Positions 1 through 10,596 are shown, counted from the stretch's first letter. The stretch: 20,916 nucleotides of DNA from Apostichopus leukothele (GCA_010014835.2 JAAAKB020000024.1:1948341-1969256), one strand, 5' to 3'. Notes: a model not told the origin generated them from the sequence alone. Made by a program: numbers and translations.

Positions 1-2744
1 TCGAAAAAAATTAGAATCATTACTTTACTCCCCTCCCCTCCCCCCCCCCTTTTTAAGTGATTTCATCATTGTCCCACACCTGAATAAAAGAGGTCCAGAA
101 AATGCAGGTTTAGTGTATTTAAAACACATTAGTTTTAGAAGTTCTCATATATTGTTAGCTATATATAGTTCTCATTGATTAAACTTCAATGAGTAATTTG
201 TCTTTTGGTATCAGTTCTGTAAAATGTTTGTACTCCTCAAACTCTCTAACAAAAGCAGTATTTTGTGTTGAACCCAGAACCTTTCATGTGATCAATATTA
301 ATCTAGATTTTAAAAAAAATGGTATCTAGGTGACAAATGGTCATATTTAGTGGAATTGCTCATATATGACTTCTTTAACCATATCTAACTTTTCCAGAAG
401 AGAAGAGAGAGAAAAGAAGCAGGGATGCTGTTGTTGTTTGATCAATTGGAATAATTTTTCATCCATGCCTCGAACAAATCTATCAACCAGTTGACTAACT
501 TGACTTGCTATCAAATTACACATGGCTGCTTTAAGAGTAATTACTTTGATCCAATAGATAATTGAGAATTCTGGTTTTTAACCCACAGACCTTTATAAGT
601 TTCCTTTGAATTCATGGAGTATGGTGCTTAGTGGCACTTTGAATGACATTGTGCAATATTTCTTTTTTCTCTGGAATATATGGCATATGATAAAATACAC
701 TTTTTGATTACTCTTGTATCAAATCACATATTGCTTTCATTCATCTTTAAATTACACTTTTATCTTACACTTCAGTTGTAGCGATCTTTCAAAAGATTGC
801 CACTTTTTTATACTAGCTGGAAGTCAATTTTCCCTGCACATTATCTTAATTATAGATAGAGTATGTATAGATTCAGTTTAGTATAGCAGCATTACAGTAT
901 TGCTTCTATCAGAAACATTGAAGTTTGGAAGGAAATTAAATTCAAATCACTCAAAATTGATGCCAAGTCTCCCATCTTCTGATTTCATCACATCTTCTTA
1001 GCAGGTGAAGTTCAACATCTATGTAATTTATTTTGCATTTTTTGGGAAAAACTATAGCTACACAGTTGACATGGGGTCAACCAATGTTCAGATATTTTGG
1101 GGGCAGGGGTGAGTTATTGTTTTGGATAATTTATGGAATGGGTCAGGTCAGCAACCAACTTAAAATGTGAATCGAAGTATCAGTTGTGTACTGGTAGGTT
1201 CAATTATTCCATCACACCCTGCAATATAGTGGTTTGCCCCCCTTGTTGAAGAAATTTTTACCATTAATACAAGCCATCAAATGTAATTGCTTGTCAATTC
1301 CTAAATAGCACCCAGAATATCTTAGTATGCTCCAATCCTTCAGACTGGTGGAATTATCTCAGCAGGTTACAACTTTCTTTAAATGATCTGCAACAACAAA
1401 CTGTCCTCTCACAGTTGGGATATACTTTCTAATATGGGGGCCTTTGTTAGTAGCGACTTTCTCAATATCTGTATAGAGTGCTTGAGGAGAAAAACTCTGA
1501 AAATAAAAGGCACTTCTGATTTTGTAGCACAAAACTAGGAAAGAAGAAATAACAGATTCGTTGAAAGCAAATCTTTTTATTTTTAGAATATCTGCACGAT
1601 ATTTGATATCCTGTTCATAAAGAAGGATAAAAGTTTCTTAATAGCTATAATAAAATATAAATCTCTCTTTATATACAAATAATTTACAGAGATAACCTTT
1701 CAGTTGAGGTTCTATACAAGTTCATATCTGGGTATTTAACAGCAAGGTCATACCAAAACATACCTGATAAAAACATAATAAATAAGAACAAGATCTAAAG
1801 AAGATCGTCAAGGTAATGGAATGTCAGTTGAACAAATAATATACAAAACAGCCAATCATGACTGACATACGTATAATTCAAATGAATGCTGGAACAGCCA
1901 ACATACCACAAACAAATTTTATGGTTAACTGTGAAGCCCAACACTGATGAGCATGTAATGTTAGGTAACCTATAAACCAAAATATTTGCACTTGTACCTT
2001 TCCATTGATGTATGGCACATTGTATTATTTTCTTTTTGGGCTCAGTAAAGCTTGATCAAACAACTGAGTACACTGTACAATAGGCCCTGTGTGACTTCTC
2101 TTTAGCAATTTACAAATCACAAGAGGGAAAACACTGAACGAAAACTTGTTATAAGCCGTCAGGAAATAAGTGTTCAAAACTAGGATTTTTCTTACTTTTC
2201 CAAGACCCTGAGAGTTTTGTTTTATTGCCCCTACCTTTCCCAGACAATGTGGGAACCATGTATAAGCCATCACCCTAAATCCTTATCTAAAGCTCAAGGT
2301 TGATCTTAGAAACAAAAGTGTTTAACAGAATTACAAAGGGATTGTTATCAGAATAACAATATGGATTACAGATTACTTCCCTGAAACAAACAAAAATATA
2401 AACATTGTATGTAGGATAGCCTGCTTAAAGAAGTAGTAATTATATAGTCAGTCTACGTACGGTCCGTTATTATAATTCTTCACTAAAGAAGGTGGTCCAT
2501 ATAATAAGCAATCAATTCTATTTCTACTATGCTGGCCAGAACTTTAACGTCTGTTCTACTGTCCACATTGTGATCATAAATGTATAAGATGTTAAATATC
2601 CTTGACGCAAACATCAAAATAATTCTATGAATACTCCTTTTTTGGTTAATTACAGCAACTCATTTCAGATCTAATATTGAATATGTTTAAGACAAGTACT
2701 ATATCTTTTTTCCCTGAGCATTTTTAAAACACTGCACACCACTT
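1..2744. other. Noncoding flank downstream of the SLC34 gene
   Basis: AT-rich sequence with short scattered ORFs only, none with recognisable domains, splice-consistent structure or coding-like composition. C-rich tracts occur near 31-50. It may include distal 3' UTR if a later polyadenylation site is used (minus-strand AATAAA at 2226-2221). No tRNA, rRNA or transposon signature was seen. Confidence 0.5.
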
Positions 2745-3129
2745 TTTATTTAGAAAGGGATAAAAACCCTTTGACAGACCACTCCCCCACCCCCCTTCAT
2801 TTTACTTCCCAAGCAACAAAATCGTGATGTACTGAAACACAAAACTCAAACAGCAGAACCAGGGAGTTGTCTTAGAATGTAACCACTGACAACCTTTGTA
2901 AAGATCCAAACAACTGTTATGAATATACTTGTTATGTTGTTGAGAACTTACAGAAGATGTCTGTCAACAATCTTATCAAATAATGGCAATGAGCTGGTGT
3001 AAGTGCCTGACAACTCCCATATCACATGGCTTCAATACCAGCAGTTACCCTCCCTGGGCCAGCAGGCTGTTCACTGCAGCATGGTGTTGCCATCAAACCT
3101 ATTACACAATAGGACTGAAGTTTAATTTG
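2745..3129 (-). other. Probable SLC34 3' UTR to first polyadenylation signal
   Basis: The first minus-strand AATAAA after the stop codon is at 2750-2745 (TTTATT on the plus strand), giving a UTR of roughly 385 nt plus the cleavage offset. A second AATAAA lies at 2226-2221. Which one is used cannot be decided from sequence alone. Confidence 0.4.
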
Positions 3130-4094
3130 TCATACACAGCTCTCTTTACCAGGTGCATAGATGCCATCTTCAGGGGCTTGCCTATGGAGGGTCTCTGTAT
3201 GAATTTCAGTGTAAAGTTTTCTGGGTGCAGGCACCAGATTGGCTTGTGTCTCCACATCTATACTTAGGTCGTTCTTTTTGGTTTTAATACAGCAGCACTG
3301 TTTGGGCCCAAATTTTGTTATTATCCTATCTAAGGGTGCTAAAGAATGCATGAACTTTGGTAAAAAGTCCCAATTCAGTAATTTTTTGGGAAGCCAGTGT
3401 GGCTTCTTTGTTTGAAGGATGTTGACTATAATTACAAAGATGAAGATGGCAATTGCTGGTAAGCCAACCGCTGCCAGGCACCATATACTTATCAATGAAA
3501 GGCCAAACACAACACCAGGGAGGAAAAAAAACATGACCAGAATATAAAGAATGGCAAACCAGCGGTATTTAGCTGTGGTGTTACCAAGAGTTTTGGCCAT
3601 ATGCAGTGGGACCTTGCGGAGAAATGGAATTGGATACCAAATCAAAATGCCAGAGACATTGAAAAAGAAATGGCACAGGGCAATCTGAATACCTTTTTCA
3701 AAGCTGTCACCAGAGCTAGCTAAGGCTGCCAGCATGCCTGTGGCGGTGGTACCAATATTGGCGCCAAGTGTCAGTGGGTAGACACGTTCTAAAGTGATAA
3801 CTCCCATACCAACCAGTGGAGTGACTGTAGACGTAAACACAGAGCTGCTTTGAACCATGAAGGTGATGACTGCACCAACACCGATGGCAAAGTAACCTGT
3901 CAGGTGGCGGAAGATACCAGGAAAATCGGCATTGATGGTTCTTCTGATGACACCAGCCATACGACCCTTCATGAGAGAGTGCAGTAGCTTAACCATGAAG
4001 ATGAGGCAAATGCAGAGCAGAACAAGGGAAACTACCAGGAGGATGGCCCCTATAGCTCCTTCCGGAAGACCAGTGTTGGCCAGAAGATAATGAC
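3130..4094 (-). CDS. SLC34A2-like: SLC34 coding exon 6 (second repeat and C-terminal tail)
   Basis: The acceptor is CATTTACAG|GTCAT; the exon runs to TGA at 3132-3130. This single 965-nt exon encodes the whole second half: the spans around [77 protein letters not shown] and the last hydrophobic segment, followed by a cytoplasmic tail with CCC and a terminal SCV. Vertebrate genes divide this region among several exons. Confidence 0.95.
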
Positions 4095-7000
4095 CTGTAA
4101 ATGAATTAGCAAACATGAATGATTACTGCATCTCACAGATTAACATTTAGTTAATACACAGGTACAATGATGCAGCTGGACAAAGTTGTCAAAATTTCAC
4201 ATTAAGGGAGCTTTCTAAAATTGAGTATTTAAAAGAGTTTCTTCCTCAATGCCATTCCAAGCGAACGTCCATAAACAAAGACGGTCATGACCAGTACAAT
4301 ATTGAGGATTAAATCCAAACTGTCACTTACTCACGCATGGTGAAAACATCTTGAAGGATTTCCTTGTAACTCAGAACAATTCCAATCTCATGCAACTCAA
4401 TCTGATTGTGTTACGAGGGACAACGGTCAAGTAATGCCCAAGGGTTAAGAAGCCAACTGAAGCTCATTTGAAAGCCTATCCATGTAATAATCATTGATGA
4501 GCACCTAGCCTAACAAAGCCTTTTCCAGGGAGTGTTCAGAGAGTAGCGAGACAGTTGTTTAAGCCATGTAGTTTCTCCATCCTACGGATGAGAGAACTCA
4601 ACATCCGACCCAGATACCGAGGGAGGTGAAGGCACTCAATTCGTCATCACTGCAGTGCAGCAATGGTGAATGGAGCTGTAATTAATAATTCATCAACTTA
4701 TGCTTGGGTGCAAAACAGAAACATCATTGAAAAGAAACTTACATCTTTCCACACCAACTTCCACAATTTCAGTGACAACCGGTCCCTCAGTGGCAAACTC
4801 TGTGGAGTTCCAGGGCTCGTCATTGTCAACAATTAAATGTTGCTTCTCCTTCGTACACCACATCTTCAGGAGGCTAGATTCAGTCTTGTCAACTTCACCA
4901 ACAGCGATTTTGTTGATCACTTTTTTGTCCAACTGCAAACATAGATTTCAATGGAGGAAATAAATCAGTTTCCAGGTTTGTTAAGAAGTCTGCCCATCAG
5001 AGATGACCAAGAGCAGGAGGGATCTTAATAACGTTCATGACACCACAGTATCACCGAAGTTAACACTCTCTCAGAAAATAAAACATGCAGGAGGGATCTT
5101 AATAGCATTCATGATACGACAGTATCACCTGAGTTAACACTATCTCAGAAAATACAACATGCAGGAGGGATCTTAATAGCATTCATGATACCACAGTATC
5201 ACCTGAGTTAACACTATCTCAGAAAATACAACATGCGGGAGGGATCTTAATAGCATTCATGACACCACAGTATCACCTGAGTTAACACTATCTCAGAAAA
5301 TACAACATGTTCACATGTTGGTAGGAAGAGCAGCAAAGATCTCTAGACAACATACCCCAACATCTATGATATCATTTACTGGGAATAATTTCATGTTTTT
5401 CTCTTTTCATTTTTTTCTTTTGGTTCGTTTTGAAGGCTCCGAATTTTGTCTCTCTATAATTCCACAACTATTCCAGTACCACATAAATTACTCCCAGTTA
5501 ATAAGAGACATCTTTTCCTTAACAAAAGTCTTCCCAGCAATCATTATCATTAAGTTTGCAGTTAAGCCAAATACAGTACTTATTGCCTATTAAGTAAATC
5601 TCACCTGAATGATTAGTGATGTGGTAGGCTTGGTCAATTTCTTCAAAAGGTCGAATTTGGCATTTTCATTGGACTCGATGGAAAAGCTGTTGACAATAAG
5701 ATTGGTCATCCTGTAGAGGTATCCAGTGAGGACCTCGATAGGTAACAGGACTATCACAGCCAACCAGTTGAACATATCGTGGATGGTAGCTGACCCAAAG
5801 GCCCGCCGGAACTCGTTTCTGTTGCCTGCTTGACTAAGTGCGACGATTGTGTTTGTCACAGATGTTCCTATGTTGGCACCCATGATGATAAATATGGCCT
5901 GATCCACTTGTAGTACTGCAAGAGGTGAAATGTACAGTACTAAGACTCAGTTTGGGATTGCAGCAAAGGAGGGAGGAGCTTCATATATTTTGAAAATTTT
6001 GCCTTGTCTCCCAAATATTTTCTCATCTTTTCCCTCACACATGGTGCTTTATTTCTGCTCGAGGCCAGAGAAAAATTATTCTCAGATTAGATGAAGCTTC
6101 TTTTTTTTATTTTTAAACTTTTGCAAGGGGGGGTGGTGGTAGGCATTCAGCCAACCGCAAGAGGGTAAAAGTTACTGTGCCACTTACATCCAGCTGACAC
6201 AATAGAGACCACAATGGATGTTGAAGTGCTTGAACTCTGGACCAAGACTGTTACCAGGATGCCCAACATCAGGCCACAGACTGGGTTGTTCAGGAGCTCG
6301 TTCTCCGAAAGTACCTGACCAGCTTCTCGACCTCCCAGGAGACGGAAGGAGGAGCTCATCAGGTCAAGGGAGCACACAAAGAAATAGAGAAGAGTGATGA
6401 TACAGATAGGCCTCAGTAGCCAGTCCACACATACCCTCTTGAGTTTAGCCTTGCAGTCAAGCTCTGTAAAAGACATGGGGGAGAAAAAAGTCTGAATTAG
6501 TGGCATGCTCACAGGAACATAATAAGCAAAGCTCACTTCATATAACGAGTGAATATCATCAGGAAGTTAATGAACAACTTTGAACCCACGTAAATATTGC
6601 AAACAATAACATTTAAAAGCATGTCAATTATTGAAGATATTAATATACATGTGAAACAAACACTGCTGCATATCTTTGCAATATTTCCCTTTACCAGAAT
6701 TATATTATAACCTGAAGATCAAGGAGAAAACTAAGAGTAAAAAATCAATAGTTTCAATTGATACAGTTAAATTACTGTTTTCATCAAAACCCAGCTATCA
6801 TATTTGAAATATTCCATCTTTTATCTCATATTTATTTGTTGCCAGATTGTGAAATGGGAATATCACCTGAAAAATTCAACACTCGCCATGCAATGTCACA
6901 ATATATGTCGAGTATAACAGCTGGATGATTAATTTCAATGTATGAGGCTCTTGGACTGATTCATAGATCACACCACATGGCTCTCACATGTTTGGTCATG

Positions 7001-10000
7001 ACAGGGAAACTAATAAATGTCACTAAAGGTACTACAAAACATTCTTCAAATGAGGGAGTTGGCACCCACCTTGCTGTAAATTTTGTTTCATTGTATTTTC
7101 TAACAATACTATAGAATGAAGTGATGAGCAGGGGAGGAAAATCATTTAACATCAGTATCACTGACATAATTTGTTATGTCACCAGTTCAACTCAAACTTT
7201 TGGGTAACAGTACGAAAAATTAGATTCAAATTCATAATGTTGAGAGTTCAAAGTATCGATATAGTGAAATATATATATAGAATAACTAGCTGTTTGAATT
7301 TTGTGAGCTTTAAATGTTGGGTAAGAGAGAATTGAAGTTTCAATTTACATAGAAAAATAGCTAGCCTATGTATGTTTCATCATATAGGTACATATGGGTA
7401 CAGTAGTTTGATACAAGTTTAAAGTTACTATTATGCCCAGTTGGGTCTATAAAAGCCAACACCATATATTTCCTATCTTTTAATTTGCTTTTGTGATTTA
7501 TCTGTATATTTTTCTCCATGTCCTCTCTTTTTATAACGCATAATGCAGTCTTTTGATTTACGAGAAAACCCCTTAACCGCATGTCACACGGTTACATCGT
7601 GAAGTCCACATGCACACGTTACATCTGCTTAATTACTTCCCAAAATTATGCACTGTGTGTATAGCTACTACGTTAGCACTGTACAGGCAAATATGTGGTA
7701 ACACACGTGGATTTACAACGTTGTCTGTTGCGGTAATCACTCCACCGCCTTTTCCCAACAGCAAATTTGTGAATGAAGGTGACGTCATAATCAATACTGG
7801 GAATGACGCGCCCCGCTATCGTACGAGAGGAATGGAGGAAGTAAAGGATTACACGTGGTAGTAGTATTAACAACTAAAAGTATGTACAGTATTAGTGTAA
7901 GTTGAAGCCTACACATGGAACACTGGAAGTTGCAATACAGTTCACACGTGTACATTTTACATAATAATGCCCTTATCGTCTAAAGAACACTGAAATACTA
8001 TAGAATGAAAATTCTTTATGGAAAATTTACCCCATTGTCAATTGTATTAGAAAAGTTAAATAATAATCATAAAATTATCAGCCAAAATTGAAGAATGTTT
8101 GGGAAAGATTTTTGTAAGGTTTTGCAGTTGTATTATAATGTGGAATGATGTAGTAATGTCCTAACATAACAATGAAGTAAATGACATTATTTCATGGTTT
8201 TGTTGCAGTTAAGGCTGTAGTGTTTATGACCAGAAAACAAGAACCTTCCCTCTGGAGTTTGTAAGGTAAGACAAATCCAACAAAATTGTCAATGAATTCT
8301 ACATTTACAAAATCATTTAGGGGGAAAATCAGTTGCTTCTAAAATAGGCAAGGAATTGACTCTTACTGGATCATTCATGAGATTTCTAACAAGGATATAG
8401 CAGGGTTTCCCCATGTCTTCATATTGTTCAACCTCTGTTGTTTTTTACCGCACACAAAAATATACAGTAGAAAGAAATAAAAAATACAATGATTGCAATG
8501 CAACTTTTTTTAACCCATGCCCCCATCTGACATTGAAATATTGGCTGTGTCAAAGTTCTTACCCCTATGTAACATGATACCAATTTTATCTAATTTATTG
8601 AGGATGAATCACATTAGGAAGTTAAAACAAAATTTTCCAGGCAACCATGCCCCCCAGATTTGCTCATGCCCTGGAGTGTTACAAACCATTTACCACCTCT
8701 CCACACAAAAAATACCAGGAATGTTTGGAGCATAGTATAGTCAGAATTGTCATCATTCAATCTTATTTAGATCCTGTTTCACCTTTCACTATTACTATTA
8801 GAAGATGACACACTAAAGGCCCAGTTCTTGTTGAGCTGACCACTCCTCAAACTACTTGTAAGGCCCACCACCAATATGCATGAGACCAAGTGGTACAGTA
8901 GGAAAATCATATAAAAGGGAATTTTGAACCATCCAGTTCAGAAATGGCAAGTGAATCTCAATGTGTAGTAGGGAAGTCCACTTACCAGACCACTTTGGTC
9001 CAAATTGATTATCAGTTTCAGTAAGTGCCCAGAAATCATCTTCACTTGTGTTTGTGCTATCATTCTCATCTAAAGGTTGAGGTGAGGTCCCATTTACATC
9101 CACGACTGGGACAGCAATGTAAACATCCTTGGGTTCAGAAGGCGTCTGCGGTGACACCGAAGGTAGAACGTCTGACTTGTGGATGAAGTATTTCTTCTCA
9201 TTCACAGGTGACTGCAAAGCAAAAACAGGAACAAACTTAGAAACTGACAATTGGCCACTAGCTTATATAGAAGGGGAAGCCTACATGGGCTTCATTGTTC
9301 TCAATTAAACTTTCTTAAAGTCAAAGCTTTTATAAACTGAATAACTGAAAAAGTCTAGCTGGGTACCAATATTAAATAATGAACCATTTGAGCCTCCCCC
9401 AGGATTAAAACCTAGCCAAAGTTTTAAATTGAATACTGCAACATGCTTCAATAATTAGGCTTTACACATGGCTACATAATGAGCTGGAATATCTGGACAT
9501 AGCCTGGCTGTCTGTGAATTGGTGATTTCCTGTGATTAAAAAAAGTCTGATCGCATTCATATATTCGATGCTTAGCCTAGGCCCAAACCAGGCTAGTATG
9601 TGTTTGGAACATAATCCACTAAAATTCATGTCATACTTTTGTTAACATCCAGCTCAGTACACACTGACTTGAGTTTGGGGCAGTGAAACGAATTGAACAA
9701 AACCGGTCGTCTGGTCTGATGATGCATCTATTCCTAACGTACGTAACTAACAAAGTAACTAGTTACAGGCTACACTAAAGTTTAACGGTTGTGGCGTATA
9801 CCGAAGGGCATGTCAGTGTAAGCTACAATTACAAAGACAAATTAAGATAAACCAATAATAATAGTGATTCAAAATTTAGACTTTAAGGTACTCACAGCTT
9901 TTCCCCAGACACCACTGTCCAAATTCGGTGGGGTAGATATGGCATTCCTCGGTGAATGATCCAACAAATGTTGGCCGCACTGAGCCTCTTCGTTTGGCGG

Positions 10001-10072
10001 GGTTTCGTTCGGAGTATATACAAAGCTGTTTTCCAAGCTGCTTATCGGGTCTCGGTCGTCCTCAGGATACAT
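3130..10072 (-). CDS. SLC34A2-like: SLC34-family sodium-dependent phosphate cotransporter (NaPi-IIb-like), complete, six coding exons
   Basis: Plasma-membrane transporter that couples inward Na+ gradients to uptake of inorganic phosphate. Joined exons are 10072-9896, 9211-8986, 6463-6188, 5915-5605, 4932-4743 and 4094-3130. Every intron is GT..AG, the phases (0,1,1,0,1) agree, and the product is 714 residues, close to the roughly 690 of vertebrate NaPi-IIb. The family's inverted-repeat signature is present twice: QSSSTST at 210-216 with GANIGT at 239-244, and QSSS at 475-478 with GANIGT at 504-509. The N-terminus (1-135) is acidic and hydrophilic, ending in a KWSELD stretch that matches the vertebrate KWSERD region. 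The loop 331-394 has Cys356, Cys394 and one glycosylation sequon, N372-S-T. The tail carries CCC at 660-662 and ends S-C-V. The ATG has A at -3, and an in-frame stop lies 16 codons upstream. The subtype (IIa, IIb or IIc) is inferred from overall resemblance, since invertebrates often have a single ancestral copy. Confidence 0.93.
4743..4932 (-). CDS. SLC34A2-like: SLC34 coding exon 5 (large extracellular loop)
   Basis: The acceptor is TTTGCAG|TTGGAC and the donor AGAT|GTAAGT (phase 1). It begins [10 protein letters not shown], directly comparable with LDKKVI in vertebrate proteins, and then encodes the extracellular loop. The loop is shorter than in human NaPi-IIb and has one N-glycosylation sequon (NST). 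Cys356, together with Cys394 formed across the next junction, probably makes the conserved loop disulfide. Confidence 0.88.
4933..5604 (-). other. SLC34 intron 4
   Basis: 672-nt GT..AG intron. Its notable content is the 74-bp minisatellite listed separately; the rest is AT-rich with no coding signal. Confidence 0.8.
5013..5308. repeat. Minisatellite, four tandem copies of a 74-bp unit
   Basis: Copies start at 5013, 5087, 5161 and 5235, each exactly 74 bp, beginning GCAGGAGGGATCTTAATA and ending in ACAT. Copies 2 and 3 differ at a single base, while copy 1 is the most diverged. Each unit contains TGATAC-NACA-GTATCA (for example 5186-5201) or a close variant, which can form a short hairpin. 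The array lies inside SLC34 intron 4. Confidence 0.95.
5605..5915 (-). CDS. SLC34A2-like: SLC34 coding exon 4 (GANIGT, electrogenicity motif)
   Basis: The acceptor is TCTTGCAG|TACTA and the donor ATTCAG|GTGAGA (phase 0). It encodes [18 protein letters not shown], then [16 protein letters not shown] and [12 protein letters not shown]. Asp273 in the IHD triplet aligns with the Asp that gives vertebrate NaPi-IIa/IIb 3 Na+:1 Pi electrogenic transport; the electroneutral IIc has Gly there. Confidence 0.92.
6188..6463 (-). CDS. SLC34A2-like: SLC34 coding exon 3 (first QSSS repeat)
   Basis: The acceptor is CTTTTACAG|AGCTT and the donor GGAT|GTAAGT (phase 1). It contains the first membrane span around [14 protein letters not shown], then LLGGREAGQ and the hallmark [17 protein letters not shown]. 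That last segment forms half of the transporter's substrate and sodium-binding core in the family. Confidence 0.92.
6464..8985 (-). other. SLC34 intron 2, with a candidate regulatory cluster
   Basis: The longest SLC34 intron (2522 nt). Small ORFs at 6961-7167, 7361-7582 and 7610-7861 show no domain or conserved motif. A group of CACGTG and TGACGTCA sites at 7704-7950 and a plus-strand exon-like segment near 8210-8266 are the only features that stand out. Confidence 0.75.
7704..7950. promoter_or_regulatory. Cluster of E-box (CACGTG) and CRE (TGACGTCA) sites
   Basis: Perfect CACGTG palindromes occur at 7704-7709, 7852-7857 and 7945-7950, and a full consensus CRE, TGACGTCA, at 7780-7787. These are binding consensus sequences for bHLH-ZIP (USF/Myc/MITF class) and CREB/ATF factors. 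The surrounding 7560-7860 stretch is richer in CG dinucleotides than the rest of the intron. Function as an enhancer or alternative promoter is inference. Confidence 0.35.
8986..9211 (-). CDS. SLC34A2-like: SLC34 coding exon 2 (residues 60-134 plus one base)
   Basis: The acceptor is TTTGCTTTGCAG|TCACC and the donor TCTG|GTAAGT (phase 1). It encodes the acidic Ser/Thr/Pro-rich remainder of the N-terminal tail, ending FGPKWS. Joined to exon 3 this gives KWSELDCKAK, matching the conserved segment before the first membrane span of vertebrate NaPi-II and so confirming the splice join. Confidence 0.85.
9212..9895 (-). other. SLC34 intron 1
   Basis: 684-nt GT..AG intron between the two N-terminal exons. 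AT-rich, with no coding signal or repeats noticed. Confidence 0.8.
9896..10072 (-). CDS. SLC34A2-like: SLC34 coding exon 1 (residues 1-59)
   Basis: Starts at ATG 10072-10070 and reads [10 protein letters not shown] to DSGVWGKA. It is hydrophilic, as expected for the cytoplasmic N-terminus. The donor on the minus strand is AAAGCT|GTGAGT, leaving phase 0. A pyrimidine-biased stretch ending in AG lies just before the ATG, so a further noncoding 5' exon is possible, as in vertebrate SLC34A2. I could not locate one. Confidence 0.8.
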
Positions 10073-10496
10073 ATTAATCTTCCAAAAGAATATTAAAACA
10101 AATACCTTGGAATGAAATTATTTGATTCCAGAAAGTAACAGATGAACAATCTCATTAACCTTAAATGACAACGTCAATAATACACAAATGCAGAAGAATG
10201 ACATATAAATGTAGTCTGCTAGCAAGTTGCTTCCAACTACATCGGAGAGAAATTTGAATCTGATCTATCTAGCGCCAAAAAATACCGAGTATATACAACA
10301 CATATGACCATACCAGATATATGAATGTTAAAGGTGCGCATGATCACATGTTGTTCACATGGAGTAGACCTGCGATCTCGCGGCCTTTGTGATGATTAAT
10401 ACAAATACAAATTGAAACGTACGGAAGCGTAGAAGGGACATTGCATTGACGAGTTACCGACTTGACAAAACGACAATTATCTGCAAATTGACGAGT
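10073..10496 (-). other. SLC34 5' flank: 5' UTR and probable promoter region
   Basis: Sequence upstream of the SLC34 start codon, up to the assembly gap. The in-frame stop 16 codons upstream rules out N-terminal extension in the same exon. No TATA box could be assigned with confidence. The motif TTGACGAGT occurs twice (near 10446 and 10488), the second copy abutting the gap. Confidence 0.4.
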
Positions 10497-10596
10497 NNNN
10501 NNNNNNNNNNNNNNNNNNNNNNNNNNNNNNNNNNNNNNNNNNNNNNNNNNNNNNNNNNNNNNNNNNNNNNNNNNNNNNNNNNNNNNNNNNNNNNNN
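10497..10596. other. Assembly gap of exactly 100 N
   Basis: A run of exactly 100 undetermined bases, the conventional placeholder for a scaffold join of unknown length. It separates the SLC34 5' flank from the first visible CLASP exon. True size and content are unknown, and adjacency of the two genes rests on this join. Confidence 0.97.

Noticed and set aside
2025-2273. 82-codon minus-strand frame downstream of SLC34
   Set aside because: No recognisable content; it contains AATAAA and probably lies in the distal 3' UTR or flank.
2983-3267. 94-codon plus-strand open frame
   Set aside because: It overlaps the 3' end of SLC34 exon 6 in antisense and shows no independent features.
6961-7167. 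68-codon minus-strand frame in SLC34 intron 2, considered as a missing exon
   Set aside because: Exons 2 and 3 already join to give the conserved KWSELD sequence, so no exon is missing, and the frame lacks convincing splice borders.
7610-7861. 83-codon plus-strand open frame
   Set aside because: There is no domain, signal or conserved motif, and the overlapping minus frame is equally long. Better explained by a locally CG-richer regulatory patch.
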